Assembly: GCA_910577835.1 (NCBI GenBank)
Contig: CAJTOU010000080.1
Location: 1-8,991 of the forward strand
Reading direction: 5' to 3'
DNA from: an uncultured Lachnospiraceae bacterium
Lineage (GTDB): Bacteria; Bacillota_A; Clostridia; Lachnospirales; Lachnospiraceae
DNA: 8,991 bases
In this document: positions 1 through 5,753 of the stretch, piece by piece
Numbering within the stretch: the stretch's first letter is position 1
Layout of the letters: each line of letters starts with the position of its first letter
The notes under the pieces: model-generated
Database searches by the model: none
Told to the model about the DNA's origin: nothing
What the model saw: only the letters and a program-made list of their open reading frames with translations
Program-made: the position numbers and the translations under genes

Positions 1-1
1 T

Positions 2-292
2 GGAGGTACCACTACTACTGAATTACGTGAAAAGCAGGATGATTCTTCAGCATATATGAAGTGTGAAAAAACAGTATTTCCATATACAGCTTTAGTCCTT
101 GGAACACAAAGTGTATATGATGAATATTATGATGTATCTAAAGGACATCACTATACTTTTGATAGCGGTACAGTATATAAAATGATTAATTATGTGTATG
201 AAAATAATTTTAAGTATGCGGTTATTCATGCTAAAAGAGTTTATTCATATAATTACGCCGCTAATGGTTTATGGAGTCCTGACAGTGTATAG
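2..292 (+). CDS. 3' end of a small, possibly secreted protein of unknown function (5'-partial)
   Basis: The reading frame is open from base 2 to a TAG stop at 290-292 and runs upstream past the window edge, so the ATG at 56 is probably internal. The visible 96 residues start with a Gly/Thr-rich stretch (GGTTTTELREKQ), then a compact Tyr- and Val-rich region ending NGLWSPDSV at the C terminus. Short Tyr/Asn-rich beta-type proteins with a terminal G-x-W motif occur among small exported and bacteriocin-like proteins of Firmicutes such as the DUF2712 group. I see only a faint resemblance and no signal peptide, because the N terminus lies outside the window. No Cys pair, transmembrane segment or catalytic motif stands out beyond one Cys near the internal Met. 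A hairpin and an intrinsic terminator follow, so this is the end of a transcript. The gene is likely real; its function is unknown. Confidence 0.6.
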   Translation, partial: GGTTTTELREKQDDSSAYMKCEKTVFPYTALVLGTQSVYDEYYDVSKGHHYTFDSGTVYKMINYVYENNFKYAVIHAKRVYSYNYAANGLWSPDSV

Positions 293-336
293 AGAAATGA
301 AAAACGGTTATATTTGATATTTTTATAAAGTACGTG

Positions 337-370
337 TTTCCCTTATATCTTTTGAAGGATATAAGGGAAA
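337..370. other. Perfect 13-bp hairpin without a T run
   Basis: TTTCCCTTATATC (337-349) and GATATAAGGGAAA (358-370) are perfect reverse complements around an 8-base loop. No T run follows on either strand, so on its own it is not a canonical intrinsic terminator. It lies 45 bases after the stop of the first gene and about 34 bases before a proper terminator, so it may protect or process the 3' end of that mRNA. Confidence 0.6.
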
Positions 371-403
371 ACCAGTGTAAAAGATAATTAATAATGTGTT
401 TAT

Positions 404-442
404 AAAAATTTCCCCTGTTTTGAGTAGAGCAGGGGGATTTTT
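404..442 (+). terminator. Rho-independent terminator
   Basis: A C/G-rich stem (TTCCCCTG at 410-417 with CAGGGGGA at 430-437, including one U-G pair) closes a 12-base loop. It is flanked by AAAAAT on the left and TTTTT (438-442) on the right. It ends transcription of the gene at the left edge. The A run on the left could let it work weakly in both directions, but no - strand gene is seen arriving here. Confidence 0.8.
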
Positions 443-588
443 ATGTATTGAAATAGAAATATAGGTGGGCAGTTGTTTGGATATTTTTAATGGTAATCTG
501 AAAATTATTATACTTTTGTATGTGATAATATTTTTACTCAGTATATATAGTATTGACCGGTGATTTTCTGGTATTTTGTGGATAGATG

Positions 589-597
589 TGATAAAAT
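589..597 (+). promoter_or_regulatory. Candidate extended -10 promoter of the HD-domain gene
   Basis: TGATAAAAT is a TGn-extended -10 (TAAAAT at 592-597) 28 bases before the ATG at 626. No good -35 stands at 16-18 bases; TTGACC at 553-558 is too far upstream to pair with it. Of the 333 bases between the first two genes, this is the only credible promoter element I find besides the hairpin and terminator. Confidence 0.3.
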
Positions 598-625
598 AAG
601 ACAAAAGATATAGGAGGAAATAAAG

Positions 626-1252
626 ATGTTACCTGATAAGGAAGAAGCTGTTTATGAGCTGAAGATTGCAGGAGAAATGAATCCGGGACCGTGGACTGGA
701 CATTCTTTGAATGTTGGCATAGCGGCGAGAAATATTGCAAAGAAGGTTCCTGAACTTGATGAAAATAAAGCATATATTTTGGGATTGCTTCATGATATAG
801 GCCGACGTGTTGGAATTGTCAATATTCCAACACATGTGTATGAGGGTTATAAATATTGTATGGAAAAAGGTTGGGAAGAGGCGGCTAAAATATGTATGAC
901 ACATTCTTATGTTCTTATGCAGGAAGAATTTGATTATGAGCCGGACACAAAGGAAGAAATAGAAATAAAAAAATATATTTCAAAATGTAAGTTAGATGAT
1001 TATGACCGATTAATACAGATGTGTGATGCATTGGCAACAGATTATGGGTTTGTGATTTTGGAAAAAAGATTTGTGGATGTGACCCGTAGGTATGGGATTA
1101 TGGAACAGTATATTAAAGGGTGGGATAAAACATTTGAGATAAAAGAATATTTTGAAGAAAAAACGGGGTGTTGTATTTATGATGTTTTACCGGATATTGG
1201 AAAGACCACCTTATTAAGTCCAAAACCGTGGAAATTATCTGCTGGTAATTAA
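626..1252 (+). CDS. HD-domain metal-dependent phosphohydrolase
   Basis: This 208-residue protein carries the ordered metal ligands of the HD superfamily: His26 (WTGHSLNV), His56-Asp57 (LLHDIGRR) and Asp134 (MCDALATDY). Further histidines at 70 and 93 could bind metal or substrate. HD proteins hydrolyse phosphate esters, for example of nucleotides or cyclic dinucleotides. The GYP signature of c-di-GMP-specific HD-GYP enzymes is absent, so the substrate cannot be named. There is no signal peptide or membrane segment, so it should be cytoplasmic and apparently single-domain. The start is supported by AGGAGG (612-617) 8 bases upstream. It is separated from its neighbours by a terminator upstream and a new promoter downstream, so it is probably transcribed alone. 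The HD assignment is firm; the biological role is open. Confidence 0.85.
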   Translation: MLPDKEEAVYELKIAGEMNPGPWTGHSLNVGIAARNIAKKVPELDENKAYILGLLHDIGRRVGIVNIPTHVYEGYKYCMEKGWEEAAKICMTHSYVLMQEEFDYEPDTKEEIEIKKYISKCKLDDYDRLIQMCDALATDYGFVILEKRFVDVTRRYGIMEQYIKGWDKTFEIKEYFEEKTGCCIYDVLPDIGKTTLLSPKPWKLSAGN

Positions 1253-1295
1253 ATAAGATTCGGCTGTAATTTACAGGTTTTTGAAAGATATACTG

Positions 1296-1307
1296 GTAAA
1301 ATTTTAC
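1296..1307. promoter_or_regulatory. 12-bp perfect palindrome abutting a -35 box (possible operator)
   Basis: GTAAAATTTTAC is a perfect palindrome ending one base before the -35 element at 1308. The position suits an activator or repressor site, but a palindrome this short and AT-rich can arise by chance. Confidence 0.25.
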
Positions 1308-1336
1308 TTGTGATTTTCGAGATTTTGTCGTATACT
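1308..1336 (+). promoter_or_regulatory. Sigma-A type promoter of the receiver-ComFB gene
   Basis: TTGTGA (1308-1313), a 17-base spacer and TATACT (1331-1336) give a good vegetative promoter, with a predicted start near 1343 and a 5' UTR of about 55 bases. No strong terminator separates it from the preceding HD gene; only a weak CTGT/ACAG hairpin near 1264-1276 with a short T stretch is visible. Confidence 0.6.
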
Positions 1337-1397
1337 ATTATTCAGATGTTTACTTTTAAAAGTTTCATAAGAAAAACAAAATTGAGGAGAAACGAAA

Positions 1398-2054
1398 ATG
1401 GATAAAAGAGAATTTATACTCATAGTAGATGAGGACACTTCTGAAAGACAGGAGTTAAAAGAATATTTATCCGAAGCATATAGAGTGGGTGAGTATGCAA
1501 ATGGAAAAGAAGCCTTTGATTATCTAAGCCAGAACCCGCTTCACGTGGATATGATTATTGTAGGTTCCCATCTGGAGAACTTAGACGGATTTGAACTGAT
1601 TCATCTGTTAAAAGAATCAAAGCCGTTAAATACCATTCCTGTAATTATGCTTGCAGACGGAGAGGAAACTCAGAGAAAAGCGATAGAAAGCGGTGTGGTA
1701 GATGTTATTACAAAACCTTTTACACAGCCTGTGGTTCTTTGTCGTGTTAAAAACGCATTGCGGGCAAACAATGTTCCTGCTTTTATGAATGTAATGGAAG
1801 ACCTTGTAAAAGAGCAGATTGATAAGAATATCAATACCTTTGGAATCTGTCAGTGTGCTGTGTGCAGAAGCGATTTGGCAGCGCTGACGCTCAATCACCT
1901 TTCACCAAAATATGTTAGTACAGAAAAAGGCAGACTGATTTCTGCAACAGAAAAAATGTCCTATGACAATATTCTGGAAATTGTAAAAGCAATCGCGGAA
2001 TGTGCGGAGATAATAAAACAGAATCCAAGGCACGAAAAAAATTTATATGAATAA
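1398..2054 (+). CDS. Degenerate receiver domain fused to a ComFB-like domain
   Basis: The 218-residue protein has two parts. Residues 5-120 follow the receiver fold: acidic pair Asp11/Glu12 after the first strand (ILIVDED), LDGFEL after the third strand, and the conserved Lys106 (ITKPF). The residue at the phospho-acceptor position is Gly56 (IIVGSHL) rather than Asp, and the switch Thr/Ser is Ala86 (VIMLAD), so it should not be phosphorylated in the usual way. Residues 128-205 resemble the late-competence ComFB family: NVMEDLV, a Cys cluster C151-x-C153-x2-C156 followed by RSDLAALTLNHLSPKYV. ComFB relatives bind metal through cysteines and some have been reported to sense cyclic dinucleotides. 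No DNA-binding domain is visible. GAGGAG at 1384-1389 sets the start. It is not next to comFA or comFC here. I infer a signalling adaptor. Confidence 0.8.
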   Translation: MDKREFILIVDEDTSERQELKEYLSEAYRVGEYANGKEAFDYLSQNPLHVDMIIVGSHLENLDGFELIHLLKESKPLNTIPVIMLADGEETQRKAIESGVVDVITKPFTQPVVLCRVKNALRANNVPAFMNVMEDLVKEQIDKNINTFGICQCAVCRSDLAALTLNHLSPKYVSTEKGRLISATEKMSYDNILEIVKAIAECAEIIKQNPRHEKNLYE

Positions 2055-2067
2055 ATCCATTTTCTGA

Positions 2068-2096
2068 TTGACATTGCCGGAGTTTGTGAATATCAT
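2068..2096 (+). promoter_or_regulatory. Strong sigma-A promoter of the cysE operon
   Basis: A perfect TTGACA (2068-2073), a 17-base spacer and TATCAT (2091-2096) lie just after the receiver-ComFB stop. The predicted start is near 2102-2103, exactly at the first base pair of the leader's 5' hairpin. This gives a leader of about 125 bases before cysE. Confidence 0.8.
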
Positions 2097-2101
2097 ATAA
2101 A

Positions 2102-2202
2102 AGGCGCATAAAGCGCCTGTAAGCTCTAAAAGAAAGTGAAACCGCGAAGCAGTGCTTCGTCTTTTGTATACATGATACAAAGAGGCGGGGCATTTAGTTT
2201 TT
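2102..2202 (+). promoter_or_regulatory. T-box-like attenuator leader lacking Stem I, upstream of cysE
   Basis: The leader opens with a hairpin AGGCGC-ATAAA-GCGCCT (2102-2118). Next comes an antiterminator-like fold: GAAAG (2132-2136) pairs with CTTTT (2161-2165), a 7-base bulge TGAAACC spans 2137-2143, and GCGAAGC (2144-2150) pairs with GCTTCGT (2154-2160). This is the T-box antiterminator plan, and GTGAAACCGCG matches much of the conserved T-box element (GGTGGnACCGCG), but TGGN reads TGAA. The 3' strand can refold: 2154-2169 pairs with 2175-2191 around an ACATG loop (one bulged A at 2183, several G-U pairs), followed by TTTAGTTTTT, a terminator. Cysteine genes of Firmicutes are known tRNA-Cys T-box targets. 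Only about 30 bases precede the antiterminator, so no Stem I or specifier loop fits. Confidence 0.55.
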
Positions 2203-2227
2203 CATAGGAATATAAAGAGGAAATAGT

Positions 2228-2884
2228 ATGGGATTTTATCAATATTTTAAAGAAGAAGCCGCCATTATCAGAGAGAGAGACCCTGCGATTAAATCAGACT
2301 GGGAGGTTCTGCTTTATCCGAGCTTCTGGGCAATCAGAAAATACAGAAAAGCACATAAATTATATTTAAAAGGACATTTCTTTCTGGCAAGATGGATTTC
2401 ACAGAGATGTGCGAGAAAAACAGGAATAGAAATTCATCCGGGTGCACAGATTGGAAAGGGACTGTTTATTGACCATGGAAAAGGAGTTGTTATCGGAGAA
2501 ACCGCTATTATCGGGGATAATGTGACGTTGTATCAGGGAGTTACACTCGGCGGAACCGGCAAGGAAACCGGAAAGAGACATCCTACACTTGAGGATAATG
2601 TAATGGTCAGTGTCGGAGCAAAGGTATTGGGTTCTTTTACGATTGGAGAAAATTCCAAGATAGGCGCAGGCAGCGTAGTTTTAAAAGAAGTGCCGCCGAA
2701 TTCCACCGTAGTAGGCGTTCCGGGGCGGGTAGTAAAACAGGATAATGTGCGTATTCCACGCACAGATATGGACCAGATACATCTTCCTGACCCGATAATG
2801 AATAAAATAGAAAAGTTGGAGCAGGAAAATGAAGAGCTGAGGGGAATAATTGAAAAACTGGAGAAACAATTTTCTATGGAATAA
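2228..2884 (+). CDS. cysE: Serine O-acetyltransferase
   Basis: CysE transfers acetyl from acetyl-CoA to L-serine, giving O-acetylserine, the precursor of cysteine. The protein has 218 residues, the short form common in Firmicutes, against about 270 in enterobacteria. An N-terminal helical region (1-65) is followed by left-handed beta-helix hexapeptide repeats. Key residues are visible: IEIHPGAQIG (66-75), catalytic Asp82-His83 (FIDHGKG), TLGGTGK (106-112), Arg117-His118-Pro119 and GAGSVVL (146-152). Glu68 stands where the E. coli enzyme has Asp143, a common variant in this subfamily. The C terminus (about 191-217) is a heptad-like coiled coil with Leu197, Leu204 and Leu211, ending in SME rather than the Ile that docks into CysK. 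AGAGGA (2216-2221) precedes the ATG. It is first gene of the cysteine/tRNA/rRNA cluster and lies behind the T-box-like leader. Confidence 0.96.
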   Translation: MGFYQYFKEEAAIIRERDPAIKSDWEVLLYPSFWAIRKYRKAHKLYLKGHFFLARWISQRCARKTGIEIHPGAQIGKGLFIDHGKGVVIGETAIIGDNVTLYQGVTLGGTGKETGKRHPTLEDNVMVSVGAKVLGSFTIGENSKIGAGSVVLKEVPPNSTVVGVPGRVVKQDNVRIPRTDMDQIHLPDPIMNKIEKLEQENEELRGIIEKLEKQFSME

Positions 2885-2930
2885 AAAACAGGCTCTTTCT
2901 GATATTTGAATATTCTATTAAGAAAGAGCC
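2883..2930 (-). terminator. 10-bp hairpin between cysE and cysS, terminator-like only on the - strand
   Basis: GGCTCTTTCT (2891-2900) and AGAAAGAGCC (2921-2930) form a perfect stem around a 20-base loop that itself contains GAATATTC. On the + strand GAAGAATG follows, with no T run, so transcription should continue into cysS. On the - strand the stem is followed by TGTTTTTT (complement of 2883-2890), so it could stop antisense transcription. For the operon it may act as a processing or stability element separating cysE from cysS. Confidence 0.5.
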
Positions 2931-2997
2931 GAAGAATGAAGAAAGCTTTATTATAGAGCTGTCGCAAAATAAATAAGAAAACGAGGACTATTTTATT

Positions 2998-4413
2998 ATG
3001 GAAAACAGAGTGAAGTTTTATAATACACTGACAGGAAAGGTGGAAACCTTTATACCAAATGAGGAAGGAAAGGTAAAAATGTATACCTGTGGACCTACGG
3101 TATACCATTTTGCCCATATCGGAAATCTCAGAACGTATATTATGGAAGATGTTCTGGAAAAAACTCTGCGTTATGCAGGCTATAAAGTAAAACGTGTGAT
3201 GAATATTACAGATGTGGGGCATCTCTCAAGCGATGCGGATACCGGTGAGGATAAAATGCTCAAAGGTGCCAAGAGAGAGCATAAGACAGTTATGCAGATT
3301 GCGAAGTTTTATACAGACGCTTTTTTTGAAGACTGTAAAAAGCTGAATATCGGGCGGCCTGAAATAGTGGAGCCGGCGACGAACTGTATTGATGAATTTA
3401 TTCATATGATAGAGGTGCTCCTGAAGAAAGGATATGCATATATTGCCGGCGATAATGTTTATTTTGATACATCTAAACTGGAAAATTATTATGTATTTTC
3501 CAGTCAGAGTGAAAAAGAACTGATGGTAGGTGTGAGAGATGATGTCAGTGAAGATACAAACAAGAGAAATAAGAGCGATTTTGTGTTGTGGTTTACCAAG
3601 TCAAAGTTTGATAATCAGGAACTGAAATGGGACAGTCCATGGGGAACAGGTTATCCGGGCTGGCATATTGAGTGCTCCTGTATCAGCATGAAGCATTTGG
3701 GAGAATATATGGATATTCACTGTGGCGGCGTAGATAATATTTTTCCGCATCACACAAACGAAATCGCACAGAGCGAGTCTTATACAGGCCATAAGTGGTG
3801 TAATTACTGGTTCCATGTACATCATTTAAATGATAAGTCCGGCAAAATGAGCAAGTCCAAGGGAGAATTTCTGACAGCCTCTCTTTTGGAGGAAAAAGGA
3901 TATCCTGCTCTGGTATATAGAATGTTCTGCCTGCAATCTCATTACCGCAAGCCGCTGGAATTTTCCTATGAGGTAATGGACAATATAGCTGCTGCCTATG
4001 ACAAGCTTCTAAAGGCTGTGGAACGTCTGGAGGATAAGGGAGAAATAGAGCAGAAAACATTTGACTGCTATAAAAACAGATTTTTAGAAGCGGTGGCAAA
4101 TGATTTGAATACCGCAATGGGTATTACTGTAATTTATGAATTATTAAAAGATAATGTAAATGACAAGACAAAGCTCGCATTAATTAAGAGCTTTGATGAA
4201 GTGTTGTCTCTGAATCTTACAGGGGGAAGCATAAAGAATGATACGGAGGTCGACCCTGAGTTTGAGCAGTACATTCTGGAAAAAATAGAAGAGAGAAAGG
4301 CAGCAAAGAAGGCAAAAGATTTTGCAAAGGCCGATGAAATCAGAAGTGAACTTGCAGAAAAAGGAATTCTTCTGGAAGATACAAGGGAAGGAGTCAAATG
4401 GAGGAAAGCATAA
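2998..4413 (+). CDS. cysS: Cysteinyl-tRNA synthetase
   Basis: CysRS charges tRNA-Cys with cysteine using ATP and is a class I synthetase. The length of 471 residues is normal (E. coli 461). The class I HIGH motif is HIGN at 40-43 (FAHIGNLRTY) and the KMSKS loop is at 283-287 (SGKMSKSKGEF). The zinc site that selects the cysteine thiol is complete: Cys31 (YTCGPTVY), Cys226 (GWHIECS), His251 and Glu255 (FPHHTNEIA). The C-terminal helical bundle (about 325-471) ends in the anticodon-binding part with DFAKADEIRSEL. The start is backed by GAGGA (2983-2987), 10 bases upstream. It lies 113 bases after cysE with no promoter that I can defend, so it is probably read from the cysE promoter. Its last 16 bases overlap mrnC, which suggests translational coupling. 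Confidence 0.97.
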   Translation: MENRVKFYNTLTGKVETFIPNEEGKVKMYTCGPTVYHFAHIGNLRTYIMEDVLEKTLRYAGYKVKRVMNITDVGHLSSDADTGEDKMLKGAKREHKTVMQIAKFYTDAFFEDCKKLNIGRPEIVEPATNCIDEFIHMIEVLLKKGYAYIAGDNVYFDTSKLENYYVFSSQSEKELMVGVRDDVSEDTNKRNKSDFVLWFTKSKFDNQELKWDSPWGTGYPGWHIECSCISMKHLGEYMDIHCGGVDNIFPHHTNEIAQSESYTGHKWCNYWFHVHHLNDKSGKMSKSKGEFLTASLLEEKGYPALVYRMFCLQSHYRKPLEFSYEVMDNIAAAYDKLLKAVERLEDKGEIEQKTFDCYKNRFLEAVANDLNTAMGITVIYELLKDNVNDKTKLALIKSFDEVLSLNLTGGSIKNDTEVDPEFEQYILEKIEERKAAKKAKDFAKADEIRSELAEKGILLEDTREGVKWRKA

Positions 4414-4838
4414 ATTTATATGAAAAGATTCTAAGGGAATTTAAAATAAAAAAGCAGGATATAAGTACCTATTCTCCACTTACACTGGCATATATCGGAG
4501 ATGGCATATATGAGATTGTTATTCGAAGCCTTGTGGTGGGACATGGGAATGGACAGGTAAACAAGCTTCACAAAAAGAGCAGCAGTCTTGTCAAGGCGGA
4601 AACTCAGTCTAAAATAATTAAACTTTTAATGGATGAGCTGACGGAAGAAGAAGTACACATTTTTAAACGGGGGAGGAATGCACATTCTTTTACCTCTGCC
4701 AAAAATGCCTCCTCGGCTGATTACCATATGGCCACAGGATTTGAGGCTGTGATGGGATATCTGTATATGGAAGGAAGGATGCAGCGGATATTTGAGCTTG
4801 TAGAGCGTGGCTTGGAAAAGATAGAAGTTGTATGGTGA
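4398..4838 (+). CDS. mrnC: Mini-ribonuclease III (23S rRNA maturation)
   Basis: Mini-III is an RNase III catalytic domain without a double-stranded RNA-binding domain; in Bacillus it trims both ends of 23S precursor rRNA. The length of 146 residues fits the family. The active-site signatures are visible: Asp35 in LAYIGDGIYE, and Glu116 in TGFEAVMGYLY, with RGRNAHSFTSAKNAS (91-105) between them as in other Mini-III proteins. The ATG overlaps the cysS stop by 16 bases, and its ribosome binding site AAGGAG (4388-4393) lies inside cysS, a typical coupled arrangement. The cysS-mrnC-rlmB order is conserved in Firmicutes and supports the assignment. Confidence 0.95.
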   Translation: MEESINLYEKILREFKIKKQDISTYSPLTLAYIGDGIYEIVIRSLVVGHGNGQVNKLHKKSSSLVKAETQSKIIKLLMDELTEEEVHIFKRGRNAHSFTSAKNASSADYHMATGFEAVMGYLYMEGRMQRIFELVERGLEKIEVVW

Positions 4839-4888
4839 AATGTCATGCGGTTATAAAATTATTATTTTGGAAGGAACACAGGAATATT

Positions 4889-5635
4889 ATGAGATATAAG
4901 GAATTTGTCATAGAAGGAAGAAATGCTGTGTTAGAAGCGTTTCGTGCTGGAAAAACCATAGACAAGCTTTTTGTTTTAGATGGATGCCACGATGGACCGG
5001 TTATGAGCATTACAAGGGAAGCAAAAAAGAAAAATACGGTGATTCATTATGTAGACAGAGACAGGCTCGATGGAATGTCAACGACAGGAAAACATCAGGG
5101 AGTGATTGCGCAGGCGGCTGCTTATGAGTATGCAGAGGTCAAAGATATATTAAAGGTTGCCAGAGAAAAAGGGGAGGAACCTTTTTTATTTCTGCTTGAT
5201 AATATCGAGGACCCGCATAATCTTGGAGCAATTATCAGAACAGCCAATCTTGCAGGGGCACATGGAGTGATTATTCCAAAGAGAAGAGCTGTCGGATTGA
5301 CCGCAGTAGTGGCGAAAACTTCGGCGGGAGCGCTCAATTATACTCCGGTGGCAAAGGTGACAAATCTTTCCGCCACGATAGAGGATTTAAAAAAAGAAGG
5401 TTTGTGGTTTGTATGTGCAGATATGGGAGGAGAACTTATGTATAATATGAACCTGAAGGGACCGATTGGACTGGTAATAGGAAATGAGGGAGAAGGAGTA
5501 AGTCGACTGGTAAGGGAGAAGTGTGATTTTGCCGCAGCAATTCCCATGAAAGGGGATATAGATTCTTTGAATGCGTCGGTGGCAGCAGGCGTGCTTGCTT
5601 ATGAAGTGGTGCGGCAGAGGATGCAGGGAGTCTAA
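4889..5635 (+). CDS. rlmB: 23S rRNA 2'-O-ribose methyltransferase, SpoU/TrmH family
   Basis: This SPOUT enzyme uses S-adenosylmethionine to methylate a ribose in 23S rRNA (G2251 for E. coli RlmB). With the chosen start it has 248 residues, normal for the family. An N-terminal substrate-binding domain begins FVIEGRNAVLEAFRAG. The three SpoU motifs follow: NIEDPHNLGAIIRTANLAGA (105-124, with Asn111 and Arg117), LVIGNEGEGVSRLV (195-208) and IPMKGDIDSLNASVAAGVLA (218-237), which form the trefoil-knot cofactor site. The frame is open back to an ATG at 4832 overlapping mrnC, but the extra 19 residues (MVKCHAVIKLLF) are unlike family N termini. The ATG at 4889 has AGGA (4880-4883) and GGAAGGA (4869-4875) upstream. 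It is last gene of the cluster; I see no strong terminator after it. Confidence 0.93.
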   Translation: MRYKEFVIEGRNAVLEAFRAGKTIDKLFVLDGCHDGPVMSITREAKKKNTVIHYVDRDRLDGMSTTGKHQGVIAQAAAYEYAEVKDILKVAREKGEEPFLFLLDNIEDPHNLGAIIRTANLAGAHGVIIPKRRAVGLTAVVAKTSAGALNYTPVAKVTNLSATIEDLKKEGLWFVCADMGGELMYNMNLKGPIGLVIGNEGEGVSRLVREKCDFAAAIPMKGDIDSLNASVAAGVLAYEVVRQRMQGV

Positions 5636-5753
5636 ATGCGGCTTTCTGAAAAAGAATAGGGATTTCTTATTGTACGAACAGATTGTCTATCAAATGGTTG
5701 GGAGGAGAATAGCAGAGTGAATATAGCTCACTGTTGGAAAGGAAGGGTTGTAT

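Noticed and set aside
1264..1283. Terminator after the HD-domain gene
   Set aside because: The CTGT/ACAG stem has four pairs and a short T stretch, too weak to call.
2055..2101. T-box Stem I or specifier loop upstream of the cysE leader
   Set aside because: The space is occupied by a strong promoter, and no specifier stem or AGUA-type loop can be drawn.
2533..3222. 229-codon - strand open frame across cysE and the start of cysS
   Set aside because: It is antisense to two firmly identified genes, has no ribosome binding site or family signature, and its Phe/Ile/Ser-rich product is typical of the reverse complement of AT-rich coding DNA.
4832..4888. Upstream ATG extension of rlmB
   Set aside because: It adds 19 residues unlike RlmB N termini and overlaps mrnC. 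The ATG at 4889 has ribosome binding site candidates and gives the usual length.
5748..5753. TTG start for the metallophosphoesterase
   Set aside because: The AAGGAAGG ribosome binding site is nearly adjacent to the TTG but correctly spaced for the ATG at 5754.
5636..5753. Promoter or small gene between rlmB and the metallophosphoesterase
   Set aside because: Only poor hexamer pairs and an 8-codon ATG frame are present; nothing could be defended.
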